Positions 1-11,569 of a DNA stretch of 64,000 nt are shown here, one piece after another (the stretch's first letter is position 1; each line of letters starts with the position of its first letter). Under the pieces are notes generated by a model. That model saw nothing but the letters and a program-made list of their open reading frames with translations, was not told where the DNA came from and ran no database searches. This DNA comes from Homalodisca vitripennis. Lineage: Eukaryota > Arthropoda > Insecta > Hemiptera > Cicadellidae. Made by a program: the position numbers and the translations under genes. The stretch is taken from positions 185,221,001 through 185,285,000 of the forward strand of contig NC_060210.1 of the NCBI RefSeq assembly GCF_021130785.1, read 5' to 3'.

Positions 1-1169
1 TGCGTTACACTTGTTTTTTGGACTGTAGCCAGGGAAAGAATGAATCGTTAAGGTATGTTAAATTAATTTCTCTGTTTTTCCGTAAGCCATAGTTAAAATG
101 TAATATTATAATGTCAAGGAAGCCCACCAGTTTAAAGTAACTTATGTGAAAACTTTCATAACTTTTTTCATTAAGGTTAGTTTTATAACAGTATTTAATG
201 CATTAGATGATTTTAATTCGTCACTGGCGCAATCTGGAGTAAAATTGATATATTAATGTTTTATTTACTATCTGCATTACACTACCGATCAAGCACTGTT
301 TACTTATTATTGATACAATTTAAATGTAATCAGATGTTTCAGAAATTTGTCGAATTATAGCTGTCAACAGCGGTTTAGTGCCAGATTAATTTGAATTATG
401 AAACGACATCACATTAAAAACCTAAAAAAAGTGTTCCTCCACTATTTAATGGATGTTATCATACATATAAACCTTCCTCTTAAATCACTCTATCTATAAA
501 CAAAACGCATCAAAATCCGTTGCTTAGTTTTAAAGATTTAAGCATACAAAAGGACAGAGAAAGCGACTTTGTTTTATACTACTATGTAGTGATACCTCAG
601 AAATGGGTGGTCTTACAGGCCTGGGACGTATTTTGTTCAATATTTCAGTTAGTTTGACATAAAAAACAATAAATTTAACAATTATCTTTACGCCATCAAA
701 ACATGTTTCGTTTCATTTCCGTTCTTTCCTATCAGGCTAAATCTATCGTTATGATATATCGCTAACGAAGCGTTTCCAAGCACATGTTTGCATGCACATT
801 TTTCATTATTGTGTTGAGAGGAAAGCACCTGAGAAGTATGTGGTGATACTCCTGGGACACCCTGAATACTTATTAATGCCAAAAAGGTTTTTTTTAGTGT
901 CCTTTTTAAAATTACGTATTTATACATATATCGTCCACTAAGCCATTTTCTCTATCAGTGTCAACATCACGTAAATAAAGCTACTATAAACAACTCATCA
1001 AGGTAAAGTTCGCATGCCACAATACCAATAACGTAGTGTAAAACCTCGGAAGTATCTTCGTGACGCGCTATTGTCATAAAAATACCTATTGCGCAATATT
1101 ACAGCAGAATACAGAAACAATATAACGATGCTTAGTATTACGTCAACAGCACACCTTTACGCAATCGCT
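1..1169. other. Gene-free repeat-derived DNA
   Basis: No coding region is supported here. Positions 480-655 carry a repeat tail (core GCGACTTTGTTTTATACTA) also seen at 17680-17870 and 34625-34795. This core resembles a short interspersed repeat tail I associate with many arthropod genomes. Positions 590-770 match a roughly 190-bp sequence that occurs as a flanking pair in copy B. Confidence 0.5.
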
Positions 1170-1173
1170 ATGA

Positions 1174-1187
1174 ACGTAATATTACGT
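1174..1187. repeat. 14-bp perfect palindrome
   Basis: ACGTAATATTACGT is a perfect palindrome just upstream of the gypsy fragment. It is retained at the same relative place at 21077-21090 and 52000-52013. It could be a leftover of the element's terminal region; function unknown. Confidence 0.5.
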
Positions 1188-1469
1188 CATAAACCGTGAA
1201 GGGTTTAATACTTGACCACGTTAAATACGACACTAAATTAAAGGAAATTTAATGTAACTATTATATACAATATGTTCAGTACTTAAAATTTCTTTTATGG
1301 CACTGCCACGCAAAATTAATGATTCAAAAGTGATATTAGTGCAATTTTTTTCTCAGTTTTGATTTTTTTGTAACTATTACATAACATTTTTGAGATTCCA
1401 CAACATTTCTAACACTTTCTACATAGACACTACCACTAACTTTTTGTGTTTGAGGTTTAGTAAATCCCA

Positions 1470-2125
1470 TTGCCTTTAAGGTCATTTAGTAATCAGCAGA
1501 TGAATACCTTGAACTTGTATTGTGCTTTCAGTAATCTAACACACGAAGAATATGTAGCTGTTATTCATCCTGCGCTGTCAAACGTGACTGTTCCAGTAGT
1601 AGTAAATCAGTTACGTGCCTCCACTCTGATTGGCACCAGGAGTTCATCTAGCTTTATAAGCGATTCATTAGTAAAAAATTAAATTAAAAACTTATTATTC
1701 TACTATTAGAGAAGTTACTATAATGTCTAACTCTCTCACTTCTCAGACACTAGGTACCTGTTTAGTTATTCTTTCAAGTTTATGTACAGATTTATAATTG
1801 GGCATGACTTACTTGCTCGGCACTCAAAACTAATGATGTACCTAGATGAATCTGATAATCCTCTTGTTGTTAGTTGTCTGGCTGCAGCCAAGGCTAAACC
1901 TGCTTCGCTGTTTGTACATATTACCTCAGATTGTAGGCCGTTATCCATTAAATCCAGTTCTTACTCTGAATTAGACAATAAATTCATCTCCACAGAAATA
2001 TCTAATCTATGAAAGGAGGGAGTAATTGAACCTAGAATAACACCATGGCGAGCACAAGCTCTCATCACATCGTCCAATAATCATAAATGTCGAATGGTCT
2101 CTACTCTAACACAAACTTACATTTT
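1470..2125 (+). mobile_element. Ty3/gypsy-type pol fragment (protease plus start of reverse transcriptase), decayed
   Basis: In broken frames this reads as the protease-to-RT junction of a Ty3/gypsy retrotransposon. The first part resembles the protease active-site neighbourhood, but the expected Asp-Thr-Gly reads Gly-Thr-Arg (LIGTRSSSSFIS). About 100 bp later comes IIGHDLLARH, like the second conserved protease block. Then follows the start of the RT domain (KEGVIEP, then TPWRAQ). Stops lie between the parts, including one just before KEGVIEP. No LTR, integrase or RNase H is visible. The same fragment lies next to the 3' end of all three type-1 genes, so it was carried along by duplication. 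It cannot be active. Confidence 0.72.
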
Positions 2126-2513
2126 AAAAGCTACTCGTTATGAATTACAAATATGCAAAGTTACCAGTTCTAATTTATTATTTCATATAATTTTGAATAC
2201 CGTATTGTGTGAAACTACCAAATACTACAATAAATAGGTTATAAGTAACATGCACAAATAACTTGTATCACTTAATTTTTAATGTATTTATATTAAATTA
2301 ACAAACGTTGCCATTCATAACATTCACATAAAACGTTTGATCTAGTAAAGCAAATACAAAGTACAAAGGGGTACAATTAAAAGATGTAGGTTGAATGGAA
2401 TAATTCAGATTTAAATCAACTCAAGACTAATTATTCTACAAATCTTCTGAATATAATTATCACTTACATTAAGTTATCTCTGGAATATAAGTTGTGTCTG
2501 GAGCATCAACCCA
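2126..2513. other. 3' flank of the first type-1 gene
   Basis: No gene. On the minus strand this is the downstream flank of the type-1 gene. It is homologous to 22030-22422 and, inverted, to 50880-51245, and more weakly to the 3' flank of type-2 genes. Just past the stop codon, a short out-of-frame remnant resembling the type-2 Gln-rich tail can be read; here it is cut by a further stop. Confidence 0.6.
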
Positions 2514-3386
2514 TTACAAAGGAGTTGTATTCAAGACCATCATTTCCAGTTTTTCAAAGCAAGCAATTTCTTTCTTAATATTTAAGAGGACAATTCTTAG
2601 ATCGACCACGTCATGTTTAATTTTGTCTTGCTCCTTTATTAAATCATTCTTTTCAACTGTTAACTCTGATACCCTAGCAAACAATTCCTTTAATTCCATT
2701 TCAAATGTCTTCTCAGTTTCTTTCGCGCGTTCTTCATCTTGTATGTTTCTCTCAAGTAACTGTGATAAATTATCAATTTTAAGTTTGTAATATGGAGTCA
2801 ACTGATCCAGTTTCATTTGTAGTTCTTTCTGCACAGACTGTAAGTAGTTCAACGTTGTCCTAGTTTGATTCAATTCGTTCTGAAGCATAAGGGCCATGTC
2901 TTTATCTCTGTCGGACCTCCCAAGCAGCAATGGTACGTGGTCTTGGAACTCAAAGCACTTCTCAGCAGAACCGTTGTGTATTCTTTCAATATTCAATTTT
3001 CTGTCTTGATTGATAAACATGATGCCCAGTGTTCTCACTTCTATCCAGTGTTGGAGCTCTGCAATTTCTCTCTCTAGAAGCATTTTCTTTTCTTCGATAT
3101 TCGTCAGATTTATGTACAGTTCTTTGATTTTCGCTGTCTTCTTTAGAACTTCCTCTGAAACATTTGCATTTTGAGCCTCTAATTCTGCTACGTTTCTCTT
3201 GAATTCCAGTTCAATATTTGAAATTAGATGTTCAAGGTATATATTTTCCTGTTTAACCTCATCAATTGCTGCCTTAGTTTCATTAAGTTCCCTTTCTAAT
3301 TCTTCAATAACTGGGCTTTTAGCAGACGCACAGTATGCATAAAAACCGCACAGTAAAAACATAGCGACAGTCTGAGAAAACATCAT
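2514..3386 (-). CDS. Secreted coiled-coil protein, type 1 (copy A)
   Basis: A 290-residue single-exon gene of unknown function. The start is placed at MMFSQTV because a hydrophobic signal peptide follows (residues 1-22, likely cleaved after CASA) and the same start is kept in the copy at 23295; an upstream in-frame Met would bury the signal. The mature protein is two long Lys/Glu/Leu-rich helices, about 25-120 and 162-285, with coiled-coil character. A loop containing Cys144 separates them; the only other mature Cys is Cys276. Seven N-glycosylation sequons (N35, N75, N93, N138, N173, N206, N286) suit a secreted protein. Signatures shared with type 2 are ELQHWIEVR at 110-118 and YYKLKIDNL at 199-207. 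It differs from the 22423-23295 product at about 20 residues. No named family is recognised; silk-like, glue, salivary or sperm-associated roles are guesses. Confidence 0.85.
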   Translation of the reverse strand: MMFSQTVAMFLLCGFYAYCASAKSPVIEELERELNETKAAIDEVKQENIYLEHLISNIELEFKRNVAELEAQNANVSEEVLKKTAKIKELYINLTNIEEKKMLLEREIAELQHWIEVRTLGIMFINQDRKLNIERIHNGSAEKCFEFQDHVPLLLGRSDRDKDMALMLQNELNQTRTTLNYLQSVQKELQMKLDQLTPYYKLKIDNLSQLLERNIQDEERAKETEKTFEMELKELFARVSELTVEKNDLIKEQDKIKHDVVDLRIVLLNIKKEIACFEKLEMMVLNTTPL

Positions 3387-3434
3387 GGACCCTCTTCTAG
3401 AATCCATCCGCTCTATAAGAGAACTACCAGTAGG

Positions 3435-3450
3435 AGCTCTTTAATTACTG
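3435..3450 (-). promoter_or_regulatory. Candidate core promoter of type-1 gene A
   Basis: Read on the minus strand, the A/T-rich motif CAGTAATTAAAGAGCT lies about 50-65 bp before the start codon. It aligns with CAGTATTTAAAAAAGCTC at the same place in type-2 genes and is kept in all family members. That suggests a TATA-like element with a short 5' leader. Inference from position and conservation only. Confidence 0.35.
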
Positions 3451-3575
3451 AACGGTATTTACGTAGCGATCATTTTACGATCTTTTCTAGTCACTAATCG
3501 CGTTAATTGGCATTTCTCAAGTCATAAAAAGTGAAATCTATCAGAGTTATCATTTTTGAAGCCATAATGACTGTT

Positions 3576-3599
3576 CGATGGTGATACTAATTACCATCG
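3576..3599. promoter_or_regulatory. Conserved upstream inverted repeat
   Basis: CGATGGT and ACCATCG form a perfect 7-bp inverted repeat around a 10-nt spacer, about 200 bp upstream of the start. The same position in type-2 genes carries a different but still paired repeat (GATGACG/CGTCATC). It could be a dimeric protein-binding site or a hairpin. Confidence 0.4.
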
Positions 3600-5390
3600 G
3601 TGATCAATAGGTGCTTCGCTTCACGTTTATAAAGTGGAAATAAGTAAACGCTAACAATGTTGTTCACGTTAATTTTCGTTTGTCATTTTCTATTCCCACT
3701 GTTAAGTTTACCGTACATGAATAAGTTAAACTACGTTGAAAGCATTACAGTAATGAATTTGGTTTTAACTAACAAGGTCGAAGCACGCCACATCACTGCG
3801 TACATCATTACAAATATATAGCTCATATCATTCTCTACATGTCCCGCGGCTAGACAGACAGTCACACATAAAAGAGGTTGACGTGAAAATGAGGCATCAT
3901 AAACTCATTCTTGTAGATATTAAGTTTTATGCTAAATATAAAGCCTGTATATGAAAATCGGTCTCAAAGTGTCTTGCCACATGATACATTCAAATATTAG
4001 ATCAATAAATTGGGTTTCATATCAGTGTTTCAATCATTTAAATTTACACCAAGTATTAAAATGACATAAAATGTGTTGGGATAGATATGCTATATGTTAA
4101 TATGTCCCATGTTAGTATCTCTTATGGGTATGTTGAGTTTCTTAACAAAAATATTTACTATGGTATTTTCTGGTTGCCATTATGGTTATCCATAAGACCA
4201 ATGTAGAAATATTTGCTAACACTCAGCCAAATCCAATGGAGTGATATGTATCATCTTTGAACTCTATGTTCCGTATATATAAACGAGGCTGTATTCAAAA
4301 TTGAAGTCCATGAATCAGTTCGTTTTCGAAATATTGTGCGGACTGACAGATAGAACGAAAATTTCCAATCTCATAAGTGATAGGCTTTGCTAAATCTCAG
4401 CAAATAACTAAAGACTCGCAGCAGCATTGCTGTTTTTATTGTTATAAAATTAACTTAAATGTAAACACAACTGTTACTGTATAATTCTAGTTAATTAACA
4501 TTAAAACATGCATTAGGTTAGAATCACAATAGTACTTCATGGTAAACTATGTTTTTTGTGTAAATATTGCTATTAACAATGTTTTTTTGTGCCATCATTG
4601 TTAATTTTACCTTGTATTTTCTATTCGCACATTTGTGTTCTTGCTCTAGCAAAAGTCACGTTGGTCTTAGCTGAATACTGGACTTCAAAATAATCATATA
4701 AAATCAGCCCATGTCCGGTATTCCTCCGGTGATTGCGTCAAAATGTGCTGTTATAAACAGCTACGAGATCGATTTTTGTGAAATCTGCAATAAAATCATT
4801 TTAAACTTATAGAAAACACATACAAATGAAATTTGATTTTTAGTCCAAAACTAATTTTATGGCTCCTCTCATCATGTCAGAAATAGATTCCTTATACAAC
4901 AGGGATTCTTAGATAACAGGTAACAACAGTAATATATTATAGCTCGTAACAGTGTTACTTATAACGCGCATCTCATGTTACTTGAAAGGTGACGTACACA
5001 CACGTGGCTATTAGGTTAATATGAACCTGGAGTTCTCACCCACACTGAACATGCAACAAGACAAGAGTTGTAATGTAGCAAAAAGATATAGAAGAAGGGT
5101 ATGGTGGTATATGTTTTATTATACACAACACAATTTCATATTTGAAAATATTCCATTTTTATTATTAGAATCACTAAAAACAGCAGTAATTAACATAACG
5201 AAAAAGAAAGTGCTCAAGTATTACATTAGATAATTTAAATATATTAATTAATGTTCTCATTGAGATTACATATAACTTACCTTAGACTGTTAGCTTATTG
5301 TTTAAAATTATTGTATTTAGTTAGTAGCATTGTTTTAGCAATAAAAGTTTCCAACTTACGAATTAAATAATGGAGTTGGTGTGCTGAGAG
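3600..5390. other. 5' flank and gene-free spacer of copy A
   Basis: Homologous to 23510-25290, with no supported gene. About 3,600-3,760 continues the shared type-1/type-2 upstream region. About 4,540-4,700 belongs to a dispersed repeat also found upstream of type-2 genes (for example 56620-56780). A 70-codon open frame at 5021 is broken by a stop in copy B, so it is not called. Confidence 0.55.
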
Positions 5391-7189
5391 CTTTGCTCCG
5401 ATACTCATTTGTGGTGTTGGAAATTATGGGTGTTATTGCGTTGAAGTACAACTTGTATCAATGGTAAACAGGTTAGTTCATTTGCGATTTTGAAGTGACG
5501 GACAAATACCCACAGTAAGAAAAAAGGTATGTAAAATATAGCAATAAAAAGTCGGTCCAGGTTAGTAGGTACATTTCATTGGTGAATATTGTAAACTCAA
5601 GGTTTACAGTGGAAATAAAGTACAATTTTTTTAAATTTGTTGAAAATAGACATTTTTTTCATGAAACAGACGGCTAGTAAATATAGAAACCATTACAAAG
5701 TTACCATCTTATCTTATCTACATCCTAGTACATATGATATCATAATAGATTGTAATAATTGACTATATTTTTCCAATTAAATTTTTAATTTGCTTGTCCT
5801 TTTATAAATATATATTTCCTTACTAATAGATAAAGAAGTAATTAGATTATTATCTGCTGTAAAGCGACTTTTATGCTAACTTAAGTGCTCGCGAATAACT
5901 GAAGGCACCACTAGATGCTTTCTTAGGTGTACGTTTAACTAGTAGTTACCCGCGGCTTTGAACGCAATTTCCAACTGAAAACAAGAACGCAATGGGTTTA
6001 GAAAGTTCAATTTAAATGACGATCTAAACCCTCTAGAGATAATTTGTAGTCATTGAAGGATATTGCAATCTAATGATCCATTTTAGATTTAGGTTCAGGA
6101 GCTCTGAAATAAGAGAGTAACACTTTACTTCATTTAGGTATCTTCATTTTAAATGACATTCTAAACTATCCTGAAATAAGTTTTAGTAACTGTAAGACAT
6201 TCCAATCTAATGATCCATTTTGAATTTAAATTTAGAGAGCAGTGTTTTGGAACCCAGAGAGTGAAACATTTCTTATAAGAATTCCTACATAGATGTCCTT
6301 AACTTTTTAGTTAACGCAATTATCAGGTAACAATTAATTTTGAAACTCAAATTGACAAGTTAACATACTTATTATGTAACTGTTCGTTGTAAAAAAGCCA
6401 CATTCTAGGATTTGCACGTATAATAGCTCCAGCGACTCATGTGTATGTATGTAAATATATGTATAACCTACTTAGGTCTGAGATGCCTACTTAGGTAAAA
6501 ATAGTGTATACGTATTACTATCTTCTCTTTGGATTACATCAGTAGAGTTGCCTTGTTTCCTTGATCAAGAAATAATACACAAGCGCAGGTCTGAGAAGCA
6601 TATTTCAGTAAAATATTAGGTGGGTTTTATAACAGTAATTAAATCTGTAGGAAAAGTTACTTTATATTTCATATCTGCATTACACGTAGTGACGGGGTAG
6701 TGATTCGCGTATCTTTTACTTTTTTATGTGATTCTTTACACAGTTTTCGCTGACTCTTACTGAGTGGAAGAAGGAGGTAAGAAATCGCGATGGCATAGGA
6801 GAAGGAATAGTTACACTCGCTGTCAGTAGGTGTCAGCAGCTACTGGACCGAGTAACATTCAGGAATTTTCCAGCTTAACTATACATCCTACTTACGCTTA
6901 AGTTTGATCAAACTAATAGAAAAGGTTGTTCATCATATAAATAATTTATTGTTTACAATTAATATAAGAAACTATGTATTCCTTTAGTTACAATATGTAA
7001 TTAGATTGATTTAAAAAGGAATTTTATCATAATTAATTTAATAGGTGTCATTATATAAGTAATTTAAATTTAATATTAAACAAAAAAGATCTTTTTTGGT
7101 TACATCATATAATGAAACAGAAAAAACTATCTTATCATATTTAATTTGATATTTATCATGATATAATTTTTATGTAATCACGACTGCGA

Positions 7190-7734
7190 ATTCATCGCTG
7201 TTAATCCCTAAACTGAAGTAGCAGGTAAGAAAAAAATCGCGAAAGCTGATAAGCTAGCAGTGATTGCGACCACGACTGCGACTTTTTTGCTATTACTAAC
7301 TTAACGACTGAATCTATATACAATTTCTATAATAAGGTACAAAATTACAGAACTTGATTTACGAGTATTTTATCTGTTCTCTTACTCAATAGGACATTTT
7401 AATAAAAGAAGATGTATTCATTTATATTAACAGTTGTGGTTAATTCAACTCTATAACTGATCTTGATTGTAAAAATTAATGCGTGTAAATGAAATGCATT
7501 TATACGGTTTTATGCACATTAAATATGTTTATAGGCTTTCTAAGAAAGAACTTCGTTAATAATATACTTTGAAAATAGCATTGTAGCTACGTAACGTATT
7601 GCTCAGAATAGTTTAATAGTGTGAATTATGATTTATAAAATAAAATCATAATTTGTCATAATCATAATAAAATGTTGTCTATCATTGACAAAAATAGTAA
7701 TCATACACATATAGGCCTATACACACACACACAA

Positions 7735-7792
<58 letters not shown>

Positions 7793-8480
7793 GTTGTCTA
7801 CCATTCACTTTTCACATTGTATATACATATATAAATAATATATGCAGAAGCAAGAATTTTTATTCATTTTACATTTCAATGTTTGATAATACATTTAACA
7901 AGTCAATTTGTAAAATCGAGAATTATATATGAGTTATCAAAAAGTATCAGTAGCACTTGTACCTGCTACTGAAAGGTAGCTGTTAATATTATGCATGGCC
8001 TGAATATAAATAATTATGTATGTCCAAGACGAGCTGCAACTCAGCATGCAAAACATACCTGAGTGCAGCTTCCAAATAATACATGAGAGAAAAATATCTT
8101 TCACCAAACTTCCTCAAACACCATACTTCGCGCAATTCAACGATTAAATTCGAATAAAAGTTATGACTACTAATACTTAAGGAAACTACAGTTAAATCTG
8201 CAGGCGGGAGGGTAATAAAAGTATGTAAGTACTTTTCCTGTGTTTGCATTTATATTGTACTATATAGAACATATTCTTATACATTTTTTAAATTTAATTC
8301 ACACACATGAAATTATATTTATCTTAGTCTTTTATTTTTTATTTTAATCAAAATAATCAATCCATTCATGAAAATAAGACAACAACATCCCTGCACCTAG
8401 CGGATTGTGTCAAAACTAACTTTACGTGCAACCTGGTGGCCAAGAACTGAACTTATAATACAGACCATCTAATATCTACA
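7190..8480 (+). repeat. Dispersed repeat M1 with extended 5' part (copy 1)
   Basis: One of at least ten copies of an unclassified repeat. Shared landmarks in order are a run ending CTACCATTC, GCAGAAGCAAGAAT, ACTTGTACCTGCTACT, GAGCTGCAACTCAGCATGC, GCGGGAGGGTAATA, and a 3' part with GCACCTAGCGGA and CAACCTGGTGGCCAAGA. The 5' extension from about 7,190 is shared with 27230, 43210 and 53560. No coding capacity or clear terminal repeat is seen. Confidence 0.7.
7721..7796. repeat. (CA)n-(TA)n microsatellite
   Basis: An alternating AC tract runs into a long TA tract. The corresponding site in copy B (near 27,770) has only a few units, so this expansion is private to this copy. Confidence 0.9.
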
Positions 8481-9745
8481 AGAGAAACTTTTACAATTTA
8501 ATTAACACTAATTAATTGAGATTGAAACTAAGATCCCAATACATACATTTCTTATGAACTGAATTCCAGATTACTGGCTGAACCTTTAACCAAACATCAG
8601 TCGAACTATTATTAATATTAGTATGTTTAACTATATAAGGCTTATTAATAATATATAACACTTCATTATTTCTATAGAGTTTTATAACTATAGATCTTTA
8701 TCCTGAACATATTCTAGACCGATTGAGGAACCTGATTGACCAAATTTTCCTTATTATAGTCTTGAATGCATGTACTAAGTTTACAAGTAATAGAATTCCC
8801 TATATCAACTTTTTAATATTTGTTAAGGCTTACCAGACAATAAAATTGTAAGTTTTGGTACAATTACAATTTTACCAAAGTAAAAAGAATTGATTAGCGT
8901 TGAAATGGATATGAAATACAAAGTAAATTTTACTTCTGATTTAGTGACTGTTATAGAAGCCACCTAATTTCTTACAGAAATAAACTTCTCAGACCTGCTC
9001 TTGTGTATTATTTCTTAATGAAGGAAACAAGACAACCCAACTGATTTAATGCCTAAGAGAGGATAGTAATAAATATACACCTTTTTACCTAAATAGGCAT
9101 ATCAGAACTATGTAGTCTATATATATATATATATATATTTTTCTACGTAGGTAAAGAAAGCAAACTTAACCAATACGTCAGAAATTTGATTTGTTTGAAC
9201 CACAGGTTCTTGTGGAACCCACAGAATGAAGATTTTAACTATGGACAGTTAAATTATAAATACCCACACTTGTTAGCTTGTGTTTTAAAAATATTTATTA
9301 CCTGTTAATGCGTTAGCTGAAAAGCAAAGGACTTCGATATAGGAATTCTTTCACACTCGCCTGAAATAGTTTAATAACTGAAACCGTTGCAGCTATTCAT
9401 TAAAATATAATGGAATATTGTTATAAGTTACTTCACACGTACTTATAAGAAGTGTTTTACTCTCTGGCTTCAGGGTTCCTAAAAACAGCTCTCTAAAATT
9501 AAATAATTAATGGATTATTAGATTGTAGTGGCTTTTAATGACTATAACTTATCTCAGGAGGGTTTAGAATGTCATTTAAAATAAAGATACCCATTTCGTT
9601 CTCGTTTTCAGCTGAACATTACGTGTAAAGCTGCGGGTAACTGCTAATTAAACGTACACCTAAGAAAACATTTAGTGGTGCCTTCAGTTATTCGCAAGCA
9701 ATTAAGTTAGCACAACTGTCACGTTACAGCAGATGTAATTTTGAA

Positions 9746-10229
9746 GGCGTGAAGTAATACCTATTTATATTTTGGCTATATTTGAGATTAAAATATACTA
9801 TTTTATCTTTGTGATCCAGAAAATTAATAAACTTGTCCACCAAAATCTAAAGAGACTACTCATAAAATTGCTTTAAATGATCCAAATTCAGAACCTAATA
9901 ATAAATAAAAAGAATCTTGAAACCACACATCAGCTGATATAATGAAAACACAACTATTCAGACAATCAAATTATAAACTGAATAAACAATTCAGCTTTTT
10001 TAATATTATTTACTTTTTAACTTTATATTTTTAACCTTTTTTACTTTTATGAAGCCAATGTTAATCAGCAGGAAACTGAGTACCACACTGTGGATAAGCG
10101 ACAGTTACATAAAAGTTTTAATAGTTTGAGCAGGCAAATTTTTTTTAAGATGTATTCAAGACCACTCATATGTTCTTTTACTACTTACTAATAGCAAGTC
10201 TCACACTATTCTACCATACTAATGTAGAA
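9746..10229. other. Gene-free spacer
   Basis: No gene is seen. From about 9,920 it matches 52310-52580 directly, as an upstream extension of the following M1 repeat. Confidence 0.5.
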
Positions 10230-10830
10230 GTTCATAATAGATTCAACAAGTCAATTCTTGATTTCGCGGATAAAATCCCAGATATTAAAAAATATCAGTA
10301 ACACTTGTATCAATTACTAGTAGGTAGTTGGTTAACTCACCAGTCACCACTGAGTGGGACAAATGTAATATTATGTTCCAATACGAGCCGCAACTCAGCA
10401 TGCAAGACAAACCCGAGTGCAGCCTCCAAAGTAATAAATGAGAGCAGAATATCTCTCATCATGAGTAACTGTATCAGGTAAAGTAAATTAATTAAATTCC
10501 ATATATAGACATGAGTACTGATATTTAAAGAAACTACTGTTAAATCTGTAAGCGGGAGTGTAATAAAATAAGGTCAATACTTTTCTGCGTTTGTATTTAT
10601 ATTGTACAATATACAACATATTCCTATAAACTATTTAAATTTAAATTACACACATATAATTATTTTTATCACAGTCCTTTATTTTTCATTTGAATCAAAA
10701 TAATCAATCAATTCATGAAAATAAGACAACAATAACCCTGCATCTAGCGGATTATTCACCTGCAACCTGGTGGCCAAGAGCCGAACTATTAATACAGATC
10801 ACCTGTTATCTAATGACAAGAGAAACCCTG
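10230..10830 (+). repeat. Dispersed repeat M1 (copy 2)
   Basis: Same landmarks as the copy at 7190-8480, in the same order, ending in the CAACCTGGTGGCCAAGA block. Open frames inside are short and not conserved between copies. Confidence 0.7.
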
Positions 10831-11190
10831 TTACAATTCGTTTATCTCAGAGCTTTGCACTTGTGAAATTGTGCTTTTATCTCATAATAAAACATAAATA
10901 TACTGTTTTAAGTTTAGTTAAGTTTATTTCAGTATGTGGTATTTCTGAAACGATTTTTGTTAGGCTCACCTGTGGATCCTCTGTCCTTAATACCTAAAAT
11001 AATTTTTTTGTATTTAAAAGAGAAAAAATTGTACTTAATAAAACAAAAATTAGGCAGTACACGTTAGTTCTAAAGCCAAACACGCAGGCACTGGAAGCTT
11101 GCTCCAATGAAGTGATAAGAAAGTTGTTTTTGGTATTCATGTTTTAGAATTCCTATGACAATAAGTTGAGTTGAAATTGGTGTATTACAG

Positions 11191-11308
11191 ATTTGACCCC
11201 TTCCTGACGCCTCAAAACAAATTATACACGAACGCTACCATTCTGAGGACACACTTATCAGAAAAGCACGTCCTCAGAATTGAATCCTTTATTGAAAAAT
11301 ACCATTGA
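11191..11308 (+). pseudogene. Exon-like coding fragment 1
   Basis: A 38-codon frame beginning FDPFLTPQ and ending FIEKYH-stop follows a good-looking splice acceptor (TGTATTACAG). The inverted copy at 61437-61554 keeps the same open frame, acceptor and stop, with about four amino-acid changes and a few silent ones. It may be a terminal exon of a host gene or of an element; no family is recognised. The fragment is orphaned here because no upstream exon is visible. Confidence 0.3.
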
Positions 11309-11357
11309 CTGACCGTTCATGTTTTCTTAAAATTACAAGGTATTCGTTTTTGTATAG

Positions 11358-11483
11358 GCACCATATGCATATAATAGAGAATTTTTGAAATCTCAGCCCA
11401 TATGCAAATTAGATAAATATAAACATTTATTTGGTGATGAGTATGCCTACAGCAATTTGTTTAAGGGGCTCCCTGACTCCGAA
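11358..11483 (+). pseudogene. Exon-like coding fragment 2
   Basis: A 126-nt open segment (42 whole codons) lies between an acceptor-like TTTTTGTATAG and a strong donor-like GTGAGT. It reads APYAYNREFLK through GLPDSE. The inverted copy at 59881-61386 keeps the frame and both splice-like signals but is split by a 1.38-kb transposable element. No product is recognised. It could be an exon of the same unknown gene as fragment 1, although fragment 1 ends in a stop. Confidence 0.3.
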
Positions 11484-11569
11484 GTGAGTTTTGAATACGG
11501 ATTTATTCCCTTTACAATATCAATACTGACACTAGTCTACATTTGATAGTTAACATTATCGTAACTACA

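Larger units (their letters stand above)
1..9745. repeat. Segmental duplication, copy A (direct copy of 17188-30125)
   Basis: Read side by side, this stretch and 17188-30125 match almost continuously: repeat tail, gypsy fragment, type-1 gene, its 5' flank, and inverted repeat arms in the same order. Copy A lacks about 2.6 kb present at 17941-20590, about 90 bp near 6275, and one of the two reverse arms at 29160-30060. It has a long CA/TA tract near 7721 that copy B lacks. Divergence looks like several percent by eye. Ends are approximate. Confidence 0.88.
5390..9745. repeat. Large inverted-repeat structure in copy A
   Basis: About 5,490-6,640 and 8,980-9,745 are diverged reverse complements of each other. 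Both arms contain the motif TTACCCGCGGCTT or its decayed form, of the kind seen in a widespread insect interspersed repeat, so the arms are probably opposed copies of one mobile element. The spacer holds an A/T-rich region and an M1 repeat. Copy B has the same structure at 25390-30500. Confidence 0.65.

Noticed and set aside
2494..2790. 98-codon frame antisense to type-1 genes, open in all three copies
   Set aside because: It exists because the coiled-coil codon pattern has few stops on the opposite strand; no independent start context or domain.
5021..5233. 70-codon frame beginning MNLEFSPT
   Set aside because: The counterpart at about 24,930 has an early stop and indels, so it is not conserved as coding.
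7672..7932. Frame dominated by Thr/His and Ile/Tyr runs
   Set aside because: Read through CA and TA microsatellites; same for frames at 43985-44206 and 55956-56237.
11358..11400. Resemblance of YNREFL to the eIF4E-binding Y-x4-L motif
   Set aside because: Too short, and the residue after Leu is Lys where a hydrophobic one is expected.
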